Below, in pieces: positions 20,851 to 28,755 of a stretch of 39,787 nt of DNA. The stretch is taken from positions 1 through 39,787 of IMG/VR virus record IMGVR_UViG_3300007735_000717. The stretch is one strand, 5' to 3'. The number at the start of each line of letters is the position of its first letter. The stretch's first letter is position 1. The notes beneath the pieces were generated by a model. The model made no database searches, was not told the DNA's origin, and saw only the letters and a list, made by a program, of their open reading frames with translations. The DNA is from a virus. Both the position numbers and the translations under genes were made by a program.

Positions 20851-21939
20851 ATGGCATACATGGAAACTAGCCCGTCCCGTCTGGGACAGGTCAACCTCAC
20901 TGGCGGCTCTTACGCAAACGACAACGCTCTGTTCCTCAAGCAGTTCGCTGGCGAAGTTCTGACCACCTTCGAGGTGGAGAATGTGATGATGCCTCTGCAC
21001 ACCGTGCGTAGCATCAGCAGCGGTAAGTCGGCTCAGTTCCCGACCACCGGCATTGCAACCGCCGGCTACCACACTCCGGGTGAGTCGCTGATGATCACGG
21101 ATAACGGTGGTAGCCCCGCCGCTAGCAAGTACCTGTCGCGCATTCCGCACGCTGAGGTTGTGATCAGCATCGACGACATGCTGGTGTCTTCGGCCTTCAT
21201 CGCGAACATCGATGAAGCCAAGAATCACTACGATGTCCGTTCGATCTACTCGACGGAAATCGGTCGTCAGCTGGCGTATGTGGCCGACAAGAACCTGATC
21301 CGTTCGGTGATTGCTGGTGCTCGTGCAACGACTGATCGTTTCGGTACTCCCGCAACGACCAGCACCTACTACCTCGGCTCTTCGATTGAGTACAACGCTG
21401 AAGCGACTGCTGGTACGGCTCTTGAGGCCGAACTGGTTCAGCCGTTCTTCACCGCTGCTCAGAAGATGGATGAGCGTGGCGTCCCGAGCAGCGACCGTTA
21501 CGCTGTGGTTACTCCTGCGTTCTACTACCAGCTCATCAATGTCAACAAGGATGTGATCAGCCGCGATTTCAATCCTGAGGGCAACGGCAGCAAGGCTGGT
21601 GGCTACATCGTGCAGATCGCTGGCATCAAGATCATGAAGTCGAACAATGTTCCGACTGCCAACGAATCCAGCGCAACGAATGTCCACAACAACGGTGGCG
21701 TGGCTAACGATGTGTTTGGAAGCGGCGGCGTTGGCTACGGTGGTGCGAACTTCGCCAAGACCAAGGGCATCATCTTCCATCGCGAAGCGGTGGGCACTGT
21801 GAAGCTGATGGACCTGGGCGTGGAGAGCGATTACAGCATCGAGCGTCAGGGCACGCTGCTTGTGGCTAAGTACGCCATGGGCCACGGCGTCCTCCGCAAC
21901 GAGTGCTGCTACGAGATCAAGGACGACGCGACGGACTGA
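20851..21939 (+). CDS. Major capsid protein, gp10-like
   Basis: A protein of 362 residues. MAYMETSPSRLGQVNLTGGS, FLKQFAGEVLTTFE, HTVRSISSGKSAQFPTTGIA and RIPHAEVVISIDDMLVSSAF are the hallmark pattern of T7-type HK97-fold capsids. The C-terminus has YSIERQGTLLVAKYAMGHGV. T7 gp10A is 345. No downstream ORF suggests a frameshifted minor form. A terminator follows 22 bases after the stop, as in T7. Start after TACTGGAGCACTGAAAA. Confidence 0.97.
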   Translation: MAYMETSPSRLGQVNLTGGSYANDNALFLKQFAGEVLTTFEVENVMMPLHTVRSISSGKSAQFPTTGIATAGYHTPGESLMITDNGGSPAASKYLSRIPHAEVVISIDDMLVSSAFIANIDEAKNHYDVRSIYSTEIGRQLAYVADKNLIRSVIAGARATTDRFGTPATTSTYYLGSSIEYNAEATAGTALEAELVQPFFTAAQKMDERGVPSSDRYAVVTPAFYYQLINVNKDVISRDFNPEGNGSKAGGYIVQIAGIKIMKSNNVPTANESSATNVHNNGGVANDVFGSGGVGYGGANFAKTKGIIFHREAVGTVKLMDLGVESDYSIERQGTLLVAKYAMGHGVLRNECCYEIKDDATD

Positions 21940-21961
21940 TCGTCGCTAGTTAGTCAGACCC

Positions 21962-21997
21962 AAGGGGGTGGGCATCGAAAGGTGCTCACCCCTTTTT
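21962..21997 (+). terminator. Terminator after the capsid gene (T-phi equivalent)
   Basis: AAGGGGGTGGGCA pairs with TGCTCACCCC and the first of the following T residues (two wobbles), with the loop TCGAAAGG, then TTTTTC. Its position after the capsid gene equals that of T7 T-phi, which reduces expression of the downstream tail genes. Confidence 0.92.
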
Positions 21998-22010
21998 CAA
22001 AGGAGACACC

Positions 22011-22619
22011 ATGGCTCTTGGAAAGACCACTGAACTCGACGCTGTGAACACGATGCTCTCCATCATCGGAGAGCCCCCGGTAAACTCCATCTCCGGCACT
22101 GGCCGCGCTGATGCTCTCATTGCCACCAACATCCTGACCGAGGTCTCTCGGGAAGTCCAGGGTGCAGGGTGGCATTTTAATACCAACCGGGATGTGGAGA
22201 TGGTTCCTGACCAGTTCGGCAAGATCTACTTGGCCGACAACATCGTCCGTGTGGACACTGAAGAGCCCAATCAGACCCCGGACATCGATGTGGTTGTCCG
22301 TGGCTCTTACCTGTACAACCGCAAGGGGCTGACTGATGTGTTCTCCTCGTCGATCAAGGCCACGGTGATCTACCTGTTCGACTTCGGCGAACTGCCTGAG
22401 GCTGCTCGTCGCTACATCATGATCCGCGCTGGTCGCATCTTCGGTGACCGCATGGTCGGCTCTGAGAAGCACAACCGGTTTACCACGGTAGACGAGTACA
22501 AGGCTCTGGCCGACATGAAGGAGTACGAGTGCGACACTGGCAACTACTCCATCTTCGATAACTACGATATTGGCGTCATTGTGGATCGCACCAATGTGGC
22601 CCGTCGAGTCAACTACTGA
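22011..22619 (+). CDS. Tail tubular protein A, gp11-like
   Basis: 202 residues (T7 gp11: 196). ELDAVNTMLSIIGEPPVNSI, then LTEVSREVQGAGWHFNTNRD, then ARRYIMIRAGRIFGDRMVGS are typical of T7 tail tube A (gatekeeper). It forms a ring below the connector. Palindrome site 15 lies in it (coding RFTTVDE). The stop overlaps the next ATG by one base. Confidence 0.95.
   Translation: MALGKTTELDAVNTMLSIIGEPPVNSISGTGRADALIATNILTEVSREVQGAGWHFNTNRDVEMVPDQFGKIYLADNIVRVDTEEPNQTPDIDVVVRGSYLYNRKGLTDVFSSSIKATVIYLFDFGELPEAARRYIMIRAGRIFGDRMVGSEKHNRFTTVDEYKALADMKEYECDTGNYSIFDNYDIGVIVDRTNVARRVNY
22478..22493 (+). promoter_or_regulatory. Operator-like palindrome inside tail tube A gene, site 15
   Basis: GTTTACCACGGTAGAC, one of two copies in structural genes. 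It is the only site in the tail-tube block. Confidence 0.57.
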
Positions 22620-25330
22620 TGTCCCTAATCACCACCAGCGTTGCCAACCTTGTCGGGGGAGTCTCTCAGCAGCCCTCGTCCCTCCGTCTGCCTAACCAGT
22701 GCGAACGCCAGGAGAACGCAGTGGCATCGGCTTTCGAGGGTCTTATCAAGAGGCCGCCGGCTGAGCATGTGGCTGTCCTGAAGTCGAGTGGATCAGAGAT
22801 CACCTACGACTCGGCCTATGTTCACATGATCGACCGTGACGCTGCTGAGCGTTATGCGGTGGTCTTTGGTCGTACCAACAGTGGATCCTCGGCTTACATC
22901 AAAGTCTACGACATCAATGGCGTCGAGAAGACTGTGTCCACACCTGATGGCCTGGGGTACATCAACGAAGCAGACATTGATACCAAGTTGCGCTGCGTGA
23001 CTGTGGCTGATGTGACCTTTGTTCTCAACCGCAATAAGACCGTTCTGTCGTCTACCACAAAGTCGCCATACACCCGAGGGCTTACTGCGCCAACGGGGAC
23101 TAACGCACACCAGCAGGCACTTCTTTGGGTTAGGCAGACAAACTACGGAAGAGACTACAGTTTCACAATCATTGCCAACGGTGTTCCGTACAGTTACTTC
23201 TACACAACTGGATCGGCAGCGGCTGATGCGATTGGAACTGACCTGATTGCTACAAAGCTGGCTGCTGGATACTCGTATTCAGGAAACGGCCTCGCGAACG
23301 CCTCGTATTCAACTGGGGCAACGACCATTGTCATCAAGAGCCACACTGGTACTACACCCGCCGCAAATCATAAGTTGGCCGGCCAAGGTATTGCACCAGA
23401 GACGACTGTTCTCACGCTGTCCACCAACGCCGGCCTGCACACGGTAACACTGAGTAAACCCCTTATTGGACCGCTGGCAGTCGATGCCCCAGTCTTTGTC
23501 TGGCAGCCAACAGTAAATGTGCATCTCGGGTATGACGCAAATCCTATTGCGAATATCGGGGTGAAGACATCCAACAACATCTTGTGGGTGTACGCGGACA
23601 ACTACTCTCTTTCTTTCTCCATTCAGGTGTCTGATGACTTTGGTGGAGAGGCGTTGATCCTCAGCACTACCGAAGCCTCGTCTTTCGATAAACTTCCTAA
23701 TTCAGCCCCACATAACTACCTTGTAAAGGTGGTTGGATCTGGCGGCACAGCGGCGGATGATTATTGGGTAGTGTTCAAACAGACCGGGACTACGAGCACT
23801 ACTGAACTTCGCCCAGGATCTTGGCTGGAGTCCATGGCTCCAGGCCTGGAATACAAGCTGGACGACTCCACGATGCCCCATGTCTTGATCCGTCAGACTG
23901 ACGGTACATTCATGTTCAAGAAGGCCGATGGACTCAACGGCTATCCAGAGTTTGACTGGGAAGACCGAGTGGTCGGAGACGATGACTCAAGCCCCTTCCC
24001 GTCCTTCGTGGACTACAAGATCCGAGATATCAACTTCTTCAAGGATCGTCTTGTGATTCTGTCTGGTGAGTACATCACCCTGAGCGAGACTGGGAACCCA
24101 TTCAACTTCTGGATCAGCACGGTCCAGAACCTCGTAGACTCCGACTCAATCGAAGTCGGTTCGACTCAGCCGTCAGTCATGGATTTCAAGTCCAGCGTGG
24201 TCTTCAGCGACCGACTGGTTGCCTTTACGCCGCAGACCCAGTTGACCTTGAAGGGCGAGAACATCCTGAGTGCACGCACGGTGTCTCTTACGACCTCGGC
24301 TGCCTACGAGAACACTGACTGCCAGCCTGTGATCTCGGGAACCAACATCTTCTTTGCGTTCAACCGAGGCTCCTTTGCGGGCATCCGAGAGATGTTCATC
24401 TCCAACAGCTTGGATGTGCAGTTCGACGCTACAGATCTTACTGTGCAGGTTCCCCAGTATCTCCCCGGTAAGATCGTGAAGATCGCGGCTTCTACCCACG
24501 AGAACTTCTTGGTCACCTTGTGCAGCGGTGAGCGATCCACGCTGTTCGTCTACAAGTACTACAACCAAGGCGACCAGCGCATCCAGTCAGCATGGTGCAA
24601 GTTCACTTTCCGTGACGCCTACATCCTCGACATGCAGTTCTTGGATACCGTTCTCTACATCGTGATGAAGCGCGGGTCGTCCACGGTCATCGAGAAGATT
24701 CGTCTGGAGAGCGGCCTCAAGGACACCAACAGCACCTATGTGACGACATTGGACCGCCGGCTGGACCAGAGCGGAGTTACGGCCACCTACAACTCTGGGA
24801 CTGGCCTGACGACCTATGCTCTGCCGTACACCATTACGACCAATGCGTCCATGGCTGTGGTCACGAAGACGGGCCTGAGTCTGGCGACTACCCAGGCGTC
24901 TAGTACAACCCTGACTGTCCCCGGTAACTACACGACCAATGTCTGGATCGGCGACAAGTACACCATGGTGTACCAGTTCTCTGAGCCTACCCTGAAGACC
25001 CCAGTGCAGACCGGGGGCATCGCCACCATTGCTGCTGGTCGATACCAGTTGCGCTATGGAACGATCTCCTACGGCAACTCTGCGTTCTTCCAGGTCAAGG
25101 TTCAGGTGGACGCTGGCTCTACCTTCACCTACGACTTCACTGGCCGCAATGTGGGTGACATCAACAACCTGATTGGATCAGTCTCCATCGCCTCCGGCGA
25201 CTTCAGATTCCCCGTGTATTCTCGTAACACCCAGGTGAAGATCTCGGTAGAGAATGACTCCCCGTTGCCTAGTAACCTGTTGTCCGCTGAATACGAAGCC
25301 CTCTTCTCCGAGCGATCTACCCGTCGTTGA
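22619..25330 (+). CDS. Tail tubular protein B, gp12-like
   Basis: 903 residues (T7 gp12: 794). It starts MSLITTSVANLVGGVSQQPS, an almost invariant start of this family, and has QENAVASAFEGLIKRPPAEH and FFKDRLVILSGEYITLSETG. It forms the tail nozzle. The extra length compared with T7 lies in the first 450 residues. Part of it (about 23080-23790) is richer in A+T with TACTTC/ACA/GGA codons, suggesting a more variable or exchanged outer domain. Confidence 0.94.
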   Translation: MSLITTSVANLVGGVSQQPSSLRLPNQCERQENAVASAFEGLIKRPPAEHVAVLKSSGSEITYDSAYVHMIDRDAAERYAVVFGRTNSGSSAYIKVYDINGVEKTVSTPDGLGYINEADIDTKLRCVTVADVTFVLNRNKTVLSSTTKSPYTRGLTAPTGTNAHQQALLWVRQTNYGRDYSFTIIANGVPYSYFYTTGSAAADAIGTDLIATKLAAGYSYSGNGLANASYSTGATTIVIKSHTGTTPAANHKLAGQGIAPETTVLTLSTNAGLHTVTLSKPLIGPLAVDAPVFVWQPTVNVHLGYDANPIANIGVKTSNNILWVYADNYSLSFSIQVSDDFGGEALILSTTEASSFDKLPNSAPHNYLVKVVGSGGTAADDYWVVFKQTGTTSTTELRPGSWLESMAPGLEYKLDDSTMPHVLIRQTDGTFMFKKADGLNGYPEFDWEDRVVGDDDSSPFPSFVDYKIRDINFFKDRLVILSGEYITLSETGNPFNFWISTVQNLVDSDSIEVGSTQPSVMDFKSSVVFSDRLVAFTPQTQLTLKGENILSARTVSLTTSAAYENTDCQPVISGTNIFFAFNRGSFAGIREMFISNSLDVQFDATDLTVQVPQYLPGKIVKIAASTHENFLVTLCSGERSTLFVYKYYNQGDQRIQSAWCKFTFRDAYILDMQFLDTVLYIVMKRGSSTVIEKIRLESGLKDTNSTYVTTLDRRLDQSGVTATYNSGTGLTTYALPYTITTNASMAVVTKTGLSLATTQASSTTLTVPGNYTTNVWIGDKYTMVYQFSEPTLKTPVQTGGIATIAAGRYQLRYGTISYGNSAFFQVKVQVDAGSTFTYDFTGRNVGDINNLIGSVSIASGDFRFPVYSRNTQVKISVENDSPLPSNLLSAEYEALFSERSTRR

Positions 25331-25788
25331 GCCAGCTCATACAGAGATCCGCGACACTGATCGATTGCCACTATGTGGCCAATCACATTCGAGCCGAGGA
25401 CAGGGCTGAGGTGGCCTCATTGGGTAAGACTCCGTTGGACTCCATCTTGCAGGGGTACATCTACGGGGACAAGAAGTGGGCCTTGCTGATTGAGGATGAG
25501 CCAATCGCCATCTGCGGGACTGTTCCTATTACCAAGGACATCGGAGCGATCTGGCTTCTTGGTACGGACAAGTTGTTCACTCATAAGGTGGCCTTCATTC
25601 GGCGGAACAAGGAACTGCTATCCGCGGCTTCGGCTGGCTACGAGATGCTCTGTAACATCGTGGACTCGAGGAACGAACTCCATATCCGTTGGCTTCGTTG
25701 GCTCGGGTTCTCCTTCATTCGTTCGACGACCGAGAGGTCTGTCGATGGAACCCCTTTCTACGAGTTTGCAAAACTAACCCATGTGTGA
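25327..25788 (+). CDS. gp13-like internal virion-associated protein, GNAT-type
   Basis: TTG start overlapping the tail tube B stop; 153 residues (T7 gp13: 138). WALLIEDEPIAICGTVPIT, then GAIWLLGTDKLF and HIRWLRWLGFSFIRSTTERS have the shape of the phage gp13 family (DUF2833), related to GNAT acetyltransferases but without evident acetyl-CoA motif RxxGxG. In T7 gp13 is needed for assembly of the internal core. Overlaps the next gene by eight bases. Confidence 0.85.
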   Translation: MSQLIQRSATLIDCHYVANHIRAEDRAEVASLGKTPLDSILQGYIYGDKKWALLIEDEPIAICGTVPITKDIGAIWLLGTDKLFTHKVAFIRRNKELLSAASAGYEMLCNIVDSRNELHIRWLRWLGFSFIRSTTERSVDGTPFYEFAKLTHV

Positions 25789-26461
25789 CGCAATCGGAAT
25801 CGCTGCTGCCTCTCTTGGCGTCGGCCTCGCGTCGGCAGGAGCCGGCATTGTGGGCCAGAATCAGCAGTACAACGACGCCGTGGACGCTCGTAACGCTGCG
25901 GACGCCTTTGCTAAGCAGAGGTATCTGGAGAACGCCAAGGAGACTCAGCGGGATGTCTCTCAGCAGATTGACACCCTGCGCCTCCAGCACGAGCAGGTCC
26001 GCATGCAGACCGCGGCTCAGATCAAGGCCGTCTCTGACGACGCTCGCAAGGCCATCGGAGTTACCACAGCTCGTAACGCTGAGCGAGGTATCAAGGGTCG
26101 CTCTTCCATGGATCAGTTGGCCGAGTTCGAGCGTGACTTCACCGAGTTCGAGAACCTGCGTCTGGCTGAACTGAAGGACCGTGGATACCAGATGAACCTG
26201 GAGACCCTTGCTATCCGCAATCGTGGCCAAAGCATCATCAACTCCGGCATCCCACAGCCACTCCCGAGCATCAGTGCTCCTACTCCTCTTGTCCCCATCC
26301 TTCAGGGAGCCACGGCTGGTCTGGGTGTCGCAAGCAGCCTGACCACGATTGCTCAGAGCGACATGATCAAGGGACTGAACACCGCGTCCATCACCGACCC
26401 CGGAGCAGCCTCAGCAATGTCTCCCTCCACCAGTGCCTTCTACAAGGCTCCAGGAGCCTAA
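25781..26461 (+). CDS. Internal virion protein B, gp14-like
   Basis: 226 residues (T7 gp14: 196). MCDAIGIAAASLGVGLASAG has a hydrophobic N-terminal segment (about 3-25), then a long coiled coil rich in Gln/Arg (RDVSQQIDTLRLQHEQVRMQ) and the pattern VTTARNAERGIKGRSSMDQL. T7 gp14 is ejected into the host envelope to form the outer-membrane channel for DNA. Position between gp13- and gp15-like genes supports this. Confidence 0.88.
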   Translation: MCDAIGIAAASLGVGLASAGAGIVGQNQQYNDAVDARNAADAFAKQRYLENAKETQRDVSQQIDTLRLQHEQVRMQTAAQIKAVSDDARKAIGVTTARNAERGIKGRSSMDQLAEFERDFTEFENLRLAELKDRGYQMNLETLAIRNRGQSIINSGIPQPLPSISAPTPLVPILQGATAGLGVASSLTTIAQSDMIKGLNTASITDPGAASAMSPSTSAFYKAPGA

Positions 26462-26464
26462 GCC

Positions 26465-28753
26465 ATGTCACAGATCCCCAACGCCGCATACAACCCTACC
26501 GCAACGCCCGTCTCCAACTCGGTGTCGTTTGCCGGCTCGGCTCCAGTTCCTCAGCAGGTTCAGATTGGCGCAGGATGGGGAGACCTTGGTGCAGCCTTCT
26601 CTGCCTTCAGCCAGACCTTGGCCGGCGTCTACACCCAGGTCACCAAGATTGATCGCCAGAAGGCCATGGAGGAAGGCGAGCAGAAGATGCTGGCCAACCG
26701 GACCAACTACCGAAAGATGGTTGAGTCTGGTCAGATCGACCCGATTGAGAACCCTTGGGAAGCCCTTGGAGCCGCTTCTGCTGACGCCACGATGCACGCT
26801 GACCGATGGAAGGCCAAGGTGCGCGAGGAGTACCAGCAGCGCGTCATGACTGACCCAGGGTTCGCCACGAGCGTGGGGGCTGCTGAGGACTTCATTGATC
26901 AGCGCATGAAGACGGAACTGGAAAGCGGCTTGGACAATCCTGTGTGGCAGCGCACTTTCATGAAGGACACCTCGGCTTTCGTGACCAACCTGTCGATTGC
27001 ACACGCTGATGAGGTGGTCAAGAATCGCCGCCTCCGGGCCGAAGAGGGTTTGGTAACTGGAATTCTGTCTGACTACAAGGATTGGAAGGCGGTGAGCGGA
27101 GATACTCAGATCCCCCTGCATGAGCAGTTCAACACTCGCAAGGATGAGTACTACCAGACCTATGGATCTCAACTTACTCAATCCGCCCTGACGAAGGTGT
27201 TCATGAAGCTCCGAGAGGAGAGTGGGGATGATCCGGCAGTACTGGATGAACTGGACAAGGTGACTCTTGGTACTGGCCCATTCACTTCAACCGCCGCTTA
27301 CAAGGCCGCTGAGGTGGCGAATGCAGATGATCTATCCAGAGCGCGTCAGTCACGAGATGCCAAGGAAATGTCTGCTTGGGTATCTAATCAGCTCCTGTCT
27401 AATGGAGATGTAAGCCCAGAGGCGATGAAGAGGCAGCTCAAGGCTATTCGTCCCGGAATCGACGACGCTGAGGCTGCACAGGTTTCCGCTGCGGTAAGCA
27501 AGAGCATTGACCCCATGCGAACTCAGATCTACGATGGGTTTAGGTCGAATCTGGTCTCTGCCACTTCTAAGCAGATGCTCAAGGCGTACATGCCTGATGC
27601 CAATGGAAACATCCCTATGGATTTTGCCTCCATCAAGGCTAGGGATCCGAAGCAGACTGAGATTTCTCTTATGGGCCAACTCAACGCAACCAGGGCGCGC
27701 CTTGGTCTTCCGCTGTCTAAGGACGCCTCAGAGGAGCAGGCCAAGATTCTCCACACTCTTGCCGTTGTGTCCGCATCCGACGAGGTTCGTAAGGCGTCTA
27801 TGGGCCTCAAGGACCAGAACGGAAACCCGGATTACGCGGCTCGCGCTGGAATGAACACTACTTGGGCTGTCCAAGCTGGTACTCAGAATCCAGACATGCC
27901 TGAGATTGAAACGGCAGTTCAACTCTTCAGGCAAAGCCCTTCTCCAGAGGCGGCAAAGAGTTTCATCCCTTCGATGAATCTTGGTTGGCAGACCTATAGG
28001 GCTGCAAAGGCTCGAGGAGCTTCCCCTCAGTCCATTGGGATGACTGAAGAGACCGCCGCATTCTTTGAGTCCATGGACTCAACCCTGTCTAGCAACGGCA
28101 GCATCGAAGCAGGAATGATGAATGCTTCCTCTCAAGTTCCAAGGGGAACCCCTATTCCAACGATGATGACGCCGGATGACATTGCTACTTCGGCCGTTAC
28201 TCATTTCAACGGATACTGGACCAGCAAGGGCACGGCTGTTTGGCAGGCATCCCAAGTTCAAGAAGACTTGGTATCGCACATGTCCAGCAGCGCAAATCGC
28301 ATGCAGGGCAAGGACGCAAGGATCGCTGAGGTTGAGAAGTTCCTGACCAAGAATGCTCTTGTCCTAGACAACGGTACAGTCGTGATGAAACCCGAGTTTA
28401 CTACGGCGGCAACACAGTCTTTCGCAAGTGAAGGGCCGTGGAATACGCTCTCCTCCGCATACAAGAAGGTTCTGAGTCAGAAAGACCCGACTATTGAGGG
28501 CGTTCGATTTAGGTCTCTTGCCAATGGCAAGTACTATGTTCAGGTGTACCGAGCAGACAAGTCGTTTAGCGAACTCTCATCGGACGCCATTGCGGAACTG
28601 AATGCTAACGGCCTCAAGGCTTCGTTCTCTGTTGATGAAGCAAACGATGTGTACATCAAGAACAAGGTGAAGCAGCAAGATGCTGCGGAAGAGATTAGAA
28701 AGAACATCGATTTGATGAATCCGCAAATGATGCGGATTGGTGGACCCTTCTAA
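26465..28753 (+). CDS. Internal virion protein C, gp15-like
   Basis: 762 residues (T7 gp15: 747). It starts MSQIPNAAYNPTATPVSNSV, includes GWGDLGAAFSAFSQTLAGVY, is helix-rich throughout, and ends IDLMNPQMMRIGGPF. In T7 gp15 forms the periplasmic tunnel with gp16 during ejection. The second half (from about 27170) has more A+T in third positions than the first. The assignment rests on order, length and start pattern. Confidence 0.9.
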   Translation: MSQIPNAAYNPTATPVSNSVSFAGSAPVPQQVQIGAGWGDLGAAFSAFSQTLAGVYTQVTKIDRQKAMEEGEQKMLANRTNYRKMVESGQIDPIENPWEALGAASADATMHADRWKAKVREEYQQRVMTDPGFATSVGAAEDFIDQRMKTELESGLDNPVWQRTFMKDTSAFVTNLSIAHADEVVKNRRLRAEEGLVTGILSDYKDWKAVSGDTQIPLHEQFNTRKDEYYQTYGSQLTQSALTKVFMKLREESGDDPAVLDELDKVTLGTGPFTSTAAYKAAEVANADDLSRARQSRDAKEMSAWVSNQLLSNGDVSPEAMKRQLKAIRPGIDDAEAAQVSAAVSKSIDPMRTQIYDGFRSNLVSATSKQMLKAYMPDANGNIPMDFASIKARDPKQTEISLMGQLNATRARLGLPLSKDASEEQAKILHTLAVVSASDEVRKASMGLKDQNGNPDYAARAGMNTTWAVQAGTQNPDMPEIETAVQLFRQSPSPEAAKSFIPSMNLGWQTYRAAKARGASPQSIGMTEETAAFFESMDSTLSSNGSIEAGMMNASSQVPRGTPIPTMMTPDDIATSAVTHFNGYWTSKGTAVWQASQVQEDLVSHMSSSANRMQGKDARIAEVEKFLTKNALVLDNGTVVMKPEFTTAATQSFASEGPWNTLSSAYKKVLSQKDPTIEGVRFRSLANGKYYVQVYRADKSFSELSSDAIAELNANGLKASFSVDEANDVYIKNKVKQQDAAEEIRKNIDLMNPQMMRIGGPF

Positions 28754-28755
28754 AT

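Noticed and set aside
21940-22010. Frameshifted minor capsid form as in T7 gp10B
   Set aside because: A terminator hairpin follows the stop within 22 bases and no open frame continues, so no extended form can be made.
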